Assembly: GCA_054601695.1 (NCBI GenBank)
Contig: BAAHQB010000115.1
Location: 1 to 64,000 of the forward strand
Length of the DNA stretch: 64,000 nucleotides
Origin: Amorphochlora amoebiformis
Taxonomy: Eukaryota; Cercozoa; Chlorarachniophyceae
Direction: 5' to 3'
The position numbers and the translations under genes are program-made. A model generated the notes under the pieces. It saw only the letters and a program-made list of their open reading frames with translations, ran no database searches and was not told the origin of the DNA. Positions 1-64,000 of this stretch are shown piece by piece (the stretch's first letter is position 1; every line of letters begins with the position of its first letter).

Positions 1-33
1 AATATACTTATAATATATATATATATATAATAT

Positions 34-79
<46 letters not shown>

Positions 80-83
80 TATA

Positions 84-131
<48 letters not shown>

Positions 132-180
132 ATAATTATACATATATGAAAACATATATATATATATACATATGAGTATA

Positions 181-211
<31 letters not shown>

Positions 212-265
212 CATATATATACATATATATGTATATATATATAACAATACACACACACACGCACA

Positions 266-333
<68 letters not shown>

Positions 334-366
334 TATATCTTTAATGTATAATTAATGTGTGTATAT

Positions 367-409
<43 letters not shown>

Positions 410-512
410 TATATATTATAAATCATTTGTGCATATATATACTCACATGCGCAAATTTTACATACAAGATATACATACACACAAATATATACATAGATAT
501 AATATATATTTT

Positions 513-584
<72 letters not shown>

Positions 585-595
585 GTATATGTATG

Positions 596-630
<35 letters not shown>

Positions 631-667
631 TATATATATTATATATATGTGTATGTGTGCGTGTGTG

Positions 668-699
<32 letters not shown>

Positions 700-729
700 A
701 ATAAAACGTATATATCTGACTTCAATGGC
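1..729. repeat. (TA)n-dominated sequence downstream of gene A
   Basis: Nearly pure (TA)n with short interruptions, a GT/GC run near 655-700 and a few CA runs. I see no exon here. The Tyr/Ile-rich open frames on both strands are translations of the repeat. The unique sequence starting near 717 belongs to the last exon proposed for gene A. Confidence 0.8.
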
Positions 730-3468
<2,739 letters not shown>

Positions 3469-3633
3469 TCGTGTGTCCTGCGGTTGTCACAGCCTGACTC
3501 GCCAAGGAACCCAGAACCGGATCCCCGAATTGTCCCACGGTCGTCTCGACAGTTGTGGCCGCGGAGACAGGCGAGCTTATACATTTTCTCAGTTGCTCCC
3601 GCAACCCACAGCGCGAGAACGCGTCAAGCGGTC
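3469..3633. promoter_or_regulatory. Putative shared promoter of gene A and NCBP3
   Basis: Only 165 bp separate the divergent start codons. The interval has mixed base composition and no (TA)n, unlike most non-coding DNA here. I see no defined TATA box or other motif. The call rests on gene arrangement alone. Confidence 0.5.
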
Positions 3634-5091
3634 ATGTCGTCCACAGGAGAGGATACAGGAGGGGCTGATGGTATGGATAAGGCCGAAGACAATGTGGGGA
3701 TCTCAGTAAGTGCGCTTGGGGGTGTAGAGAAAGGGGATCCCGTTGAGGTGAAAACAGAAAGGCTGGAGGCCAAAAAAGCGTATGTGGATCGATTCTATCA
3801 TGCACCGAAGCCGACGGATACGGTTTGTCTTTTACTCATGTTGCCCTTAGCCGATGCGCATAAATTTCATCCGACAGGATACACAACCGAACGATGAACA
3901 GAAAGAGGAATCTGGACAGCAACAACAGCGTCCACAGCCCACGGGGCTTGATCAGGAGCTTTCAGTGCCGCGACAAGGAATTGCATTGCGGAAATCAGAT
4001 CCCGCTTTCATCTTGGGCTTTGACATCTTCTCCGAGGTAGCTCGGCTTTGCACTTAACTCAACAATCCCACTTATGAAGTTCAATTGCTCAGGAGGAGAT
4101 TCAGAAACGCAAGGCTCGTGCAGAAAAATTTGGAACGACGGTCTAACATTAATTCACCTCCCTGTTATGACAGGACAATTGACCAATGTATAATCGATGC
4201 TATCCCCAGATGTTCGACCCGGTGACTGTTGTCGACGGGATAACCCGAGAGGAACACGAGCGCAGACAAAGGCGCATGGCTCGGTTTGGCATGAAGGAAA
4301 CCAAGGTATTATCCGTAAGAGCGGTACCAGCGGTAAGAGCGGTACTTGGTGGTGTTACAGCTTCACAGAAGTTCAAAATGAACGGTACCTTTATCCAACC
4401 CAGGTCAGAGTGATGGAGTCTGTGTTCAAGTATGACCTCCCGAACGAGCCTGAGCTGGGACCTCCAGAAGACTACCGATACGACACCATCCATCTATACG
4501 GCATCCAGTTCGAGCCTCTTAAACCTGCTAATATCCAATCCAGCTCTTATTCCTGTCTAAAAAATTAACATTACGTTCGTATTTGTATCCACTAGCACGG
4601 ATTTCAGCACCAAGACCATATATCAGTACTTTACCGGCTACAGTCCGATGAAAGTGGAGGTAATTTGGTCATGGATAGGACAGTAAGCTGTGTGTCTGAC
4701 GCTTGTTTCGTAGTGGCTTAACGATACGTCGGCGAACATCGTGTTTGCGGATCCGAACGCATGCAAGAGGGCTCTCACTTGCTTCTCCCTGGCCATCCCC
4801 GGAGAACTGGAGAGGATTCGCGATAAAGAACCTGAGCATGCCCAACGTGAAGACTTGGAGTTCATTCTATGGAGAAAGGCTAAGCCTTGCCAGGTGAAGA
4901 ATATATTCTAGATAATATGACGATATGATTGACACATGTTATGAATCCAGGGCCATCGGCTTCTGATGAGGGTGTGCCATAAGGAGGACGTCAAAAAACC
5001 TCTCCAAGACCGGAAGCCCTCAAAGTAAGATAATCTCCTCTGTATACTCCTGACCCACGTTGCTGTTACATACTTTGGTGTATTATAGATG

Positions 5092-5179
<88 letters not shown>

Positions 5180-5180
5180 C

Positions 5181-5247
<67 letters not shown>

Positions 5248-5261
5248 TATGGTGTGTATAT

Positions 5262-5301
<40 letters not shown>

Positions 5302-5401
5302 TATATATATATATGTATATTATTTTATATATATATAAATATGTATATACAAAAAAAAATACACATCATGTGTGTGTGTGTACAAGTATGTGTATTTACC
5401 C

Positions 5402-5473
<72 letters not shown>

Positions 5474-5568
5474 GAATGTATATATACATATATATGTACA
5501 TAGATATAATAATATAATTATAAATACATTTACTACAATATTATATGTACATTCTACATTATACACAC

Positions 5569-5611
<43 letters not shown>

Positions 5612-5736
5612 TGTATGTATGTTCGAATTTATCTATCCATACAAATGAATATATATAATATATATACATATATATACATATATGTTACTAGATATGAATA
5701 TATATACACACACATATATATATATATATATGCTAG

Positions 5737-5767
<31 letters not shown>

Positions 5768-5783
5768 ATATATTTGTATAGTT

Positions 5784-5831
<48 letters not shown>

Positions 5832-6384
5832 ATATATATTGACATACCTACAAAATTGCATTATAAATCCCTTTTCCCCTCTTAACTTCTTCTCTGAAAT
5901 CGCTGCCACCATCCCCTATTCCCCGACCAAAGTTTTTAATAAATATACAGATGGTTTAAGAAGCACTTCAAAGGGAAAGCTAGGACTCGCCGGGGCCGGG
6001 TGCGTGAGACGGGGCGGCGTCGTCCCCGTGATGGAGCACCCGTCGGGCGAGGATTGCGCATAAATCCTCGGTCGATCACAATACGAAAGAAACAGAAGCG
6101 GGTAAAAAGTTTGCGGGCTTTTGTTAACTGGATTCTGAGTGCGATGTTATGTTTTAGGAGCTGAAGAAGACAGTTGACACTCTTCATAATCTTAAGATTG
6201 AAGTCGAGAATGAACTGGTAGGTATTTCTAGGAGTCTGCTGTTGTATTATGTATGAATTCTGTTTATTTTGTTTGTGTAAATATAAATAGCACATGTTCC
6301 GTCATACTCGCTAATTTCAATTTGAACACACATATACCATACTATATATGAGTACAATATTCATACGCACCTTAATAAACATAT

Positions 6385-6428
<44 letters not shown>

Positions 6429-6438
6429 ATATAATATA

Positions 6439-6484
<46 letters not shown>

Positions 6485-6531
6485 TTTGTATCTAAATATT
6501 ATACAATATATATATATATACGTGAATGTAT

Positions 6532-6608
<77 letters not shown>

Positions 6609-6664
6609 GTACGCGTGTGCGTTTATATACAGTATTACTATCATACATTAAAATAATTGCATGT

Positions 6665-6706
<42 letters not shown>

Positions 6707-6816
6707 TGTATGCATGTTCACGTTAATAGGCGGAGGTTGATAAAGAGGATCCAGAGCCAGTTGAGGAAGAAGCAGTAGAAATGCCAGTGCAAGAATCCAC
6801 ACTGGAAGTAGAATAG
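3634..6816 (+). CDS. NCBP3: Nuclear cap-binding protein subunit 3 homologue
   Basis: Exons: 3634-3822, 3878-4036, 4093-4140, 4210-4305, 4404-4507, 4596-4659, 4714-4893, 4951-5024, 5951-6101, 6158-6217, 6730-6816. They join in phase to 403 residues. NCBP3 is known to bind the mRNA cap together with NCBP1 and to act in nuclear mRNA processing and export. Matching signatures are GFDIFSE followed by [14 protein letters not shown] (about 110-130), an RRM-like strand DTIHLYGI (about 190), [11 protein letters not shown] (221-231, the family's most telling block) and GHRLLMRV (281-288). Next come a very basic stretch (about 305-355), a short coiled coil (356-375) and an acidic C-terminus. A second basic motif, [14 protein letters not shown], echoes the first one. 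Most introns are 54-98 bp; the one at 5025-5950 is expanded with (TA)n and the one at 6218-6729 also carries (TA)n. Exon 5/6 boundaries were chosen to keep the RRM strand intact. Confidence 0.9.
5025..5950 (+). repeat. (TA)n-expanded intron of NCBP3
   Basis: This intron holds (TA)n tracts from about 5095 to 5830 with short GT and CA runs. Its neighbours in the same gene are 54-98 bp. The exon before it ends in a GTAAGA donor at 5025 and the exon after starts in matching phase at 5951, so the repeat lies wholly inside the intron. Confidence 0.85.
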
Positions 6817-7834
6817 TTTGGAGATCAGGAACGGCACTGACTTTAATGTATGTAAACCGTTGCCCCATCATCGATGTCTGCAATATTTATCTAATGCTAG
6901 TAATGCGGAGAGTCATTCATATATTCGCTATTACTAGTATTACTAGTTAAGAGCTCTAAGCCTGGATCGGAGCCTTAAGCTACCTATTTACTAGATTTAA
7001 TCAGTAGTACGTTGACAAGGTCTAGAACTAGTAGAAGGTAGAATCAGTGCTAGTAGTAGTGCAAGCGGACACTATTGAACCATTTTACCAGTCTTGTATC
7101 ATATTACTAGTATTACTCGGACTAAATAATATATAGCGTTTGCGTCAATCATCTAGATACTAGAGATAGCAGCGTAGACTACCATGCACTAGTAGAGAAT
7201 ATATGAAGTTTGGTAGAGAGTCTAAATGCGTATTCTGACACTAGGGACACACAGTCAAAGTTGGTCAAAATTGCTTAGATTGATGTTTTTGTAACGTCTC
7301 AGAATGAAATTTTAAAATGGTGTAACTTCTAGAACTTCAAAGACTTAGTCTAGAGGTTATGACAAAAGACCGGGCCATTCCAACTTTCCCCAAATCTGTT
7401 ACCAAAAACACATTTGAACGTTAGATTACGATCACAGAACACCACTGAAAAAAAGATTACGTTAGATGTTTTGCGCGTAAAGGTGCTTGTGGAGGACAAG
7501 ACCATATTCCAAACCCAATCCAAACAAAGAATTTGAAGAAACGCGTGTTAATATTGGTATCCATGTGTATATCACACACACACATATACATATACATATA
7601 TATATATATATATATACGTATATATATATATGTATATAATATTACCTATGTATTGTATGAACTGTGTATGTATACATAAAAACACACACGTGTACATATA
7701 AAATATATATACATATTTTATATATATATATATATTATTTGTAATATTTATGTGTGTATATCTGTCTACATGTATGTATGTATGTGCATACACACACAAA
7801 TATATATATATATATACATTATATATTATATATT

Positions 7835-7869
<35 letters not shown>

Positions 7870-7936
7870 GTATATGAACATACATCTGTGTATTGGCATG
7901 TATACGTATATACATATCATATACATGCTATATTCG

Positions 7937-7972
<36 letters not shown>

Positions 7973-8095
7973 TTAAATATACATATATACATATGTACAT
8001 ATAATATATATATATATATATAATATTTACATATATATATAATATTTACATATATATGTATATATATATATATATATATATGTTCCTTGTATTTA

Positions 8096-8129
<34 letters not shown>

Positions 8130-8138
8130 CCTTGTATT

Positions 8139-8191
<53 letters not shown>

Positions 8192-8208
8192 CGTATAGAC
8201 TTTGTAGG
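6817..8208. other. Convergent intergenic spacer between NCBP3 and the VPS9 gene
   Basis: No gene seen. From about 6890 to 7210 the sequence is rich in CTAG and ACTAGT, for example TTACTAGTATTACTAG near 6933. 7210-7560 is unique AT-rich sequence with no convincing exon. From 7570 onward it is (TA)n with CA/GT runs. A short element, TGTTCCTTGTATT, occurs twice inside (TA)n at about 8081 and 8126. Confidence 0.7.
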
Positions 8209-28114
<19,906 letters not shown>

Positions 28115-28328
28115 ATCGTTTGCACGGCAGAAAGATTCTCACACCCCATGCCCCTATCTCATCGTCATTGCTCCCAAAAATGCAACCTAAGAAGCAAGCA
28201 TCCTAAACGAGAACCCCAAGTTTGATACCCCTCAACAAACCGTCCAATGTCAGTGATGCTTTCAAAGGACACCCATCCTTCTGTCGATAGTACCTGGAAA
28301 CACCGGGCAATACCGGGATTCTAGGAGA
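28115..28328. promoter_or_regulatory. Putative shared promoter of the VPS9 and DUF1295 genes
   Basis: The proposed divergent starts are 214 bp apart. The interval is of mixed composition, without (TA)n. I see no clear core-promoter motif. If the VPS9 gene has an additional 5' exon, the true interval would differ. Confidence 0.45.
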
Positions 28329-38622
<10,294 letters not shown>

Positions 38623-38714
38623 AAATCTTAGATGTTTGGATGTTGTAGAGGCTTAAACAGGATTTTCCGAGTCAGGATGAGCATCATGAATCGTCTAGAT
38701 GTATTAGATCTTGG

Positions 38715-38761
<47 letters not shown>

Positions 38762-38848
38762 GTCATATGCATGTGGCATATCATATTCATTATAAATCGC
38801 GATCATCAAATTGCCCACTGCAACTGAAGCGATTATATTTATATTTAT

Positions 38849-38883
<35 letters not shown>

Positions 38884-39498
38884 ATATATATATATATATA
38901 TATAGTCGTGTGTGTGACACACATACACACACATATTGCATTTAATTTGTGAAATGTGCCATAGTATATGTATGTAGCACTATATGTATATATATTTATA
39001 TATATATATATATATATAATGTGTGTGTGTGTTTAATATTATGATATTATTCAATGATATATATCATAGTATATGTTTTTATACATATATATACATCATG
39101 AGAGATTTATCTTTATATGTATACAGCACTACACACGCACTATGTTACATACACATATATATCTAGTATATATATAATATATATGTACATATATGATTGT
39201 GATATATACTATGATATATATATATATATATGTAATATTATAGTGTTATATATACTAGCTAGTATACTACTACTCAATGATTATATATATTAGTCCAGTT
39301 ACACCGTAAGTTATACGTACTAGTTATAATTAGTAGTAAGACTTGATCACGGCGCCAGTGAGTCACAGTGTGTTCAATAATATTGAAACTAGTCACTGCA
39401 TGACTCACTGGCTATAAACTAGATAAAATTAAAAATTTACTAGTAAATTACTCTAGTTACTACTTACTAGTAATACTAGTACAACATACTACATTGGG

Positions 39499-39537
<39 letters not shown>

Positions 39538-39792
39538 TAAATGATATTTATATTATATGTATATATCGATTCTTAGTCATGGAAATATATTCCAGTTGTG
39601 AACGCATCGCATAAATCAGCAAAAAATAATTACAATAAGAGGTTATATCTGGATATTGTTATGTACAACACATTGTAGAAATAGCACGTGTATATATTTC
39701 AAGGAAATTCATTCTGTGATACTTGATGATTTCGTAACGCGCTGTACGTTTTGGGCTTGCTCTGAACGTTGTCCTTGACCATACGTTGCTGT
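38623..39792. other. Convergent intergenic spacer between DUF1295 and NDUFA8
   Basis: No gene seen. 38715-39230 is mostly (TA)n with GT and CA runs. About 39240-39490 is CTAG-rich, for example TTACTAGTAATACTAG near 39467, like the spacer at 6890-7210. 39540-39792 is unique AT-rich sequence that probably includes the 3' UTR of NDUFA8. Confidence 0.65.
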
Positions 39793-40188
39793 TCAATACC
39801 GAGCCGAGGCTCCGGTCTTGATGTTCCTCTTGAAGCAGTAGTGCATGAGCTTGTACTCTTCATTACAGGAGGATAATCCCTTGTGTTTGACGCAATTGGT
39901 GAATAGAGAAAGATGCGTGTTGCAGAGCTTCATGATATCCTTTGCCCTGAATTTGAGAAGAATTCAGAGCCAATTTCAACTAGGGATTGATGGAAAATCT
40001 TACAGATGGTTCTGGCACTTGACAAATGAGGACTTTGGAAGCTTGCACCCATACTTGTCGGGATAAACGGAGTTCTCGCAACGCTTGATTCTGTCGATTT
40101 GGCTGCCGCAGTACGTCTCCGTCATCACTTTCACGATATAATCCGGATGTGCCGGTGTAGCATTTTTCGAAGGGTAATCAGCAGGCAT
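39793..40188 (-). CDS. NDUFA8: NDUFA8-like complex I subunit, quadruple CX9C
   Basis: Two exons, 40004-40188 and 39793-39946, flank a 57-bp GT-AG intron and give 112 residues. The protein has eight cysteines in four CX9C pairs: CGSQIDRIKRC, CKLPKSSFVKC, CNTHLSLFTNC and CNEEYKLMHYC. That is two CHCH domains, as in NDUFA8, an accessory subunit of mitochondrial complex I in the intermembrane space, oxidised by the Mia40 relay. It is shorter than the animal protein, mainly at the C-terminus. The ATG at 40188 is the first in-frame Met; the frame stays open a little further upstream (to a stop near 40255), where an alternative start could exist. Other twin-CX9C proteins are possible, but the double CHCH layout favours NDUFA8. 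The gene has no (TA)n. Confidence 0.85.
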
Positions 40189-40412
40189 CCTGCTCAAATT
40201 AAAGTCAGTAACCCCATTGTGTTCAACGCAAGGCGGACATGTACCCAATACAGCTCAGCAAGGTGCCACAGATGTGATCAAGAGTGATGTCACGGAGCAC
40301 AGAAAATATTCTTGATATCAAAGCTCCAATATCCGGATATCGTTTGAAAATATTGAAAGTTTAAGTAAAAAGTCGCTATTCTAACTCGTGGAGTCTCCGA
40401 GGTACTGCCGCG
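40189..40412. promoter_or_regulatory. Putative shared promoter of NDUFA8 and CWC25
   Basis: The divergent starts are 224 bp apart with mixed base composition and no (TA)n. No core motif is evident; the call is based on arrangement only. Confidence 0.5.
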
Positions 40413-43412
<3,000 letters not shown>

Positions 43413-43574
43413 TCTCGAAATCTGAGGGCAGCGCCTAGAATATACACCAGTCTGTAAGTTGGAACCAAGTATGATTCTTTAACCCGTATCACCGTATCAT
43501 TTAAAATATGACAACGTATGACTTATGAGTTACAAGTGGATTAATACTAGTAATACTTAAAAATATATGCACTC

Positions 43575-43631
<57 letters not shown>

Positions 43632-44003
43632 CATGTAAAATCCACTAGATCTAGATAATATCTAGAATATATCTGTATATATGTGTATATATTTACATAT
43701 GTATATATGTATATAATATATATATACACACATACGTACGACTTTTTTGACTATACATACACGGTAAGCCTCGGACTCTCACGGTATTTAACTTAAGTTT
43801 AATAGTAATGGCTCTTATCTAGCTGATGCCTTTAAGTTGTAAACCACTAGATTTAAATGTTTTCCACTGAATTCACGAATTCGTAAAACCCAGTATGAAT
43901 CATCATTATGATAAACGGGGTGGGGATCACAACGCCGTATTGTGCGCTCCTAGGCTAGTGCCGTGTACTAACTAGACTAAGTTGTGAGAAGTAATACTCG
44001 TAT

Positions 44004-44034
<31 letters not shown>

Positions 44035-44565
44035 ATATATACACACATTGTATGTATACATAATATATATATTTATATATATACGTGTGTGTGTGTGTAG
44101 ATATATATATTTATTATATATATATATATCATAGTATATAAATTCCCTATGATCATCACTGATGTATATTGTACTCATCGTGATTCGTGACGTACGTACG
44201 ATTACGTATACGCGCGCATTATATATCATATGATACGTACGTAAACTAACATGATACGTATAATTAGGCCTATTGCAGTGCGCATGCCTGCACCTTAATC
44301 ACTCAAGTGTGATGATGCGATACGCATGTACGTATACTGGCATATCGGATGATATTGTATGAGACTGTGCATGCATGTTATCATAGTCTAGATAGTGATA
44401 CCATTGAAAACACGTAAAATTGCGTTCGGTGTGTTGCATGAACGATTACTATCACTATTGCAAAGTTTATTCATAAGCGTATACGTATTACTAATATGAA
44501 AGTTTATGCAATACATTGTATATGACTGCACACATACCATGAGACATACACACACACCTATACTA

Positions 44566-44652
<87 letters not shown>

Positions 44653-44940
44653 TATATATTATATATATAAATTTACATATACACACATCACTGAGTATAC
44701 CATGGCCTAGTAAGTTTGTATACTATTGAGTGGTGTATACAAACAAACGTTAACTTCCCAGCCTTGTCTTATCGCTGTCGTGGTAGCGCGCAGTTATAAA
44801 TTCACTGCCACTTATGATGTGATACTTTCAAGGCATCAGATATTTATTCTTGTTGAAGTTGTACACAAATATGCCAAGCAGAGAAACTCGCGAACACGTA
44901 CGTTTTCGTATGGTTTCTGTAACGATGGCAGCCACAGTTT
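43413..44940. other. Intergenic region between CWC25 and the amine oxidase gene
   Basis: No convincing gene. It contains CTAG-rich sequence (43540-43680, 43950-43980, near 44560 and 44700), a (TA)n/GT block at 44005-44130, an unusual stretch rich in ACGTAC and CGCGCG-like steps around 44190-44350, and (TA)n/(CA)n at 44565-44670. 44700-44940 is unique sequence, probably 3' flank of the minus-strand gene. Confidence 0.6.
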
Positions 44941-59961
<15,021 letters not shown>

Positions 59962-60040
59962 CTTATGTTCAAGAACTCTATATGTATATAGTAAATATAT
60001 TAACAAATACATATACATTTAAATACATATACACATATGT

Positions 60041-60095
<55 letters not shown>

Positions 60096-60132
60096 ATGTT
60101 TGTATGAAAAATGTGCATCTATTCACATACAT

Positions 60133-60210
<78 letters not shown>

Positions 60211-60371
60211 GTATGCATACACACATACACACACATTATATTTATATTTACATACATATTTATATTTATTATATACGTACACACATATACACATATCCTT
60301 TAATTTTTTAGCTGCAAATTACACACATGCAATTATACATATTTACACACATATAATATACATATATATAT

Positions 60372-60437
<66 letters not shown>

Positions 60438-60539
60438 CATATATGCATATAACATACATAAATTGTATACGCATGTATGCAATACATATACACATATACA
60501 TATACATACATACATACATACATACATATAATACACATA

Positions 60540-60575
<36 letters not shown>

Positions 60576-60592
60576 CATACATACATACATAC

Positions 60593-60623
<31 letters not shown>

Positions 60624-61090
60624 TACAGACAAACATACATGTATATGTATACATTATTACTGCCCTCCTATCAGCTGTTTATCTAAATCCACATATGTAG
60701 TGGGGTATACTTTTGGGATAGCTATCATCCTCCCGATCATGTATGTTGGTATGCATGTGTGTATGGTACAGGTACACATTTCGCTAGTTGTTAATGTCAG
60801 TGCGTGTGCGTGTGAATAGGTGTGTATTTTTTACATAGTGTATATATACATATATATACACATCTATGTATACACATATACACATACATGCACACACACA
60901 TATACACATGTACATACATACATATACAAATTTGTATACACATATACATACATATATATATATATATATAGTATTCTACAATTACCTGTATATGATATGA
61001 TTTTACAAACATTTAATTTTAAATATAAATACTAACATTTATATACATACATACATATACATACACATACATATACACATACATATATAC

Positions 61091-61136
<46 letters not shown>

Positions 61137-61610
61137 TGTATACACATATACAATATATATACATATATATATGTATATATATATTATATACACACACATA
61201 TACACATATCTGAATACCTAAACATCCATAGTGTATGTATTTACATATATTACACAAATATATACTTCATCCTAACCCTATCCACCAACCCTAAAGCAAC
61301 CCACCGAGATTTCTTATATCCTCTCCTGGTTCCCTAAGGTCAAAAAATATCGCGGATAAGAGAGACAGAGCATGAAAGAGAGAGACCGAGGGAAAAAAAG
61401 CGCGAAGGGGGGGGGGGGAGACGGAGGAAAAAGATAGGAGAGTGAGTAGGTGAGAGAGAGAGAGAGAGAAGGAGAAGAGAATTTTGAGATATGTACATAT
61501 GTGAGTTTATTTGAATATTTATGGAAGACATGAAATAACATTACAATATACACATATATATATACAATACATGTATACTTACATACACATAACAGTTATA
61601 TATGAACATC
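59962..61610. other. Region between the amine oxidase gene and gene H
   Basis: Mostly (TA)n, CATA and CACA repeats with short unique islands at 60300, 60650-60730, 60980 and 61260-61340, a telomere-like CCCTAA tract at 61270-61308 and a purine tract at 61360-61490. The missing 5' exons of the amine oxidase (FAD-binding GxGxxG part) should lie here, but I could not recognise them. Confidence 0.5.

Positions 61611-64000
<2,390 letters not shown>

Overview
This is nuclear DNA from an intron-rich eukaryote, most likely a protist. Almost every base outside the exons is simple-sequence DNA, above all (TA)n runs that make up most of the long introns. The Tyr/Ile-rich open frames found everywhere are translations of those runs and are not genes. 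I read the real genes exon by exon, using GT-AG splice sites, agreement of codon phase from exon to exon, and recognisable protein motifs. I cannot name the organism. An alveolate or similar protist fits, but nothing in the window proves it. I saw no tRNA, rRNA, CRISPR array or bacterial-type operon.

Layout: (A) 730-3468 minus, a Lys-rich AT-hook-like protein with an unrecognised body. (B) 3634-6816 plus, NCBP3, the third nuclear cap-binding subunit. (C) 8209-28114 minus, a protein of about 984 residues in about 35 exons with a C-terminal VPS9 (Rab5-family exchange factor) domain. (D) 28329-38622 plus, a membrane protein of the DUF1295 / steroid 5-alpha-reductase-like family in 11 exons. (E) 39793-40188 minus, NDUFA8-like quadruple CX9C protein of complex I. 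(F) 40413-43412 plus, the splicing factor CWC25. (G) 44941-59961 minus, a flavin amine oxidase of the LSD1/polyamine oxidase type. (H) 61611 to beyond the right edge, minus, the 3' part of an unrecognised helical protein.

Three gene pairs (A/B, C/D, E/F) are divergent and separated by only 165, 214 and 224 bp, so each pair probably shares a promoter. B/C and D/E are convergent and are separated by CTAG-rich spacers. Introns fall into two classes: compact ones of about 44-98 bp without repeats, and expanded ones from about 200 bp to over 2 kb, nearly all containing (TA)n.

The most unusual feature is repeated duplication of splice-site/exon fragments next to (TA)n. At least six exons in genes C, D and G have partial copies beside them. 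Upstream copies carry the 3' splice site plus the start of the exon; downstream copies carry the end of the exon plus the 5' splice site; each copy breaks off into (TA)n. One intron of gene D holds a satellite with over 30 donor-like GTAAG motifs, followed by a 27-bp satellite with 11 copies of the true acceptor site. Genes B, F and possibly G act in nuclear mRNA and chromatin biology, E in the mitochondrion, C in endosomal traffic and D in membranes. I see no functional cluster beyond the shared promoters.
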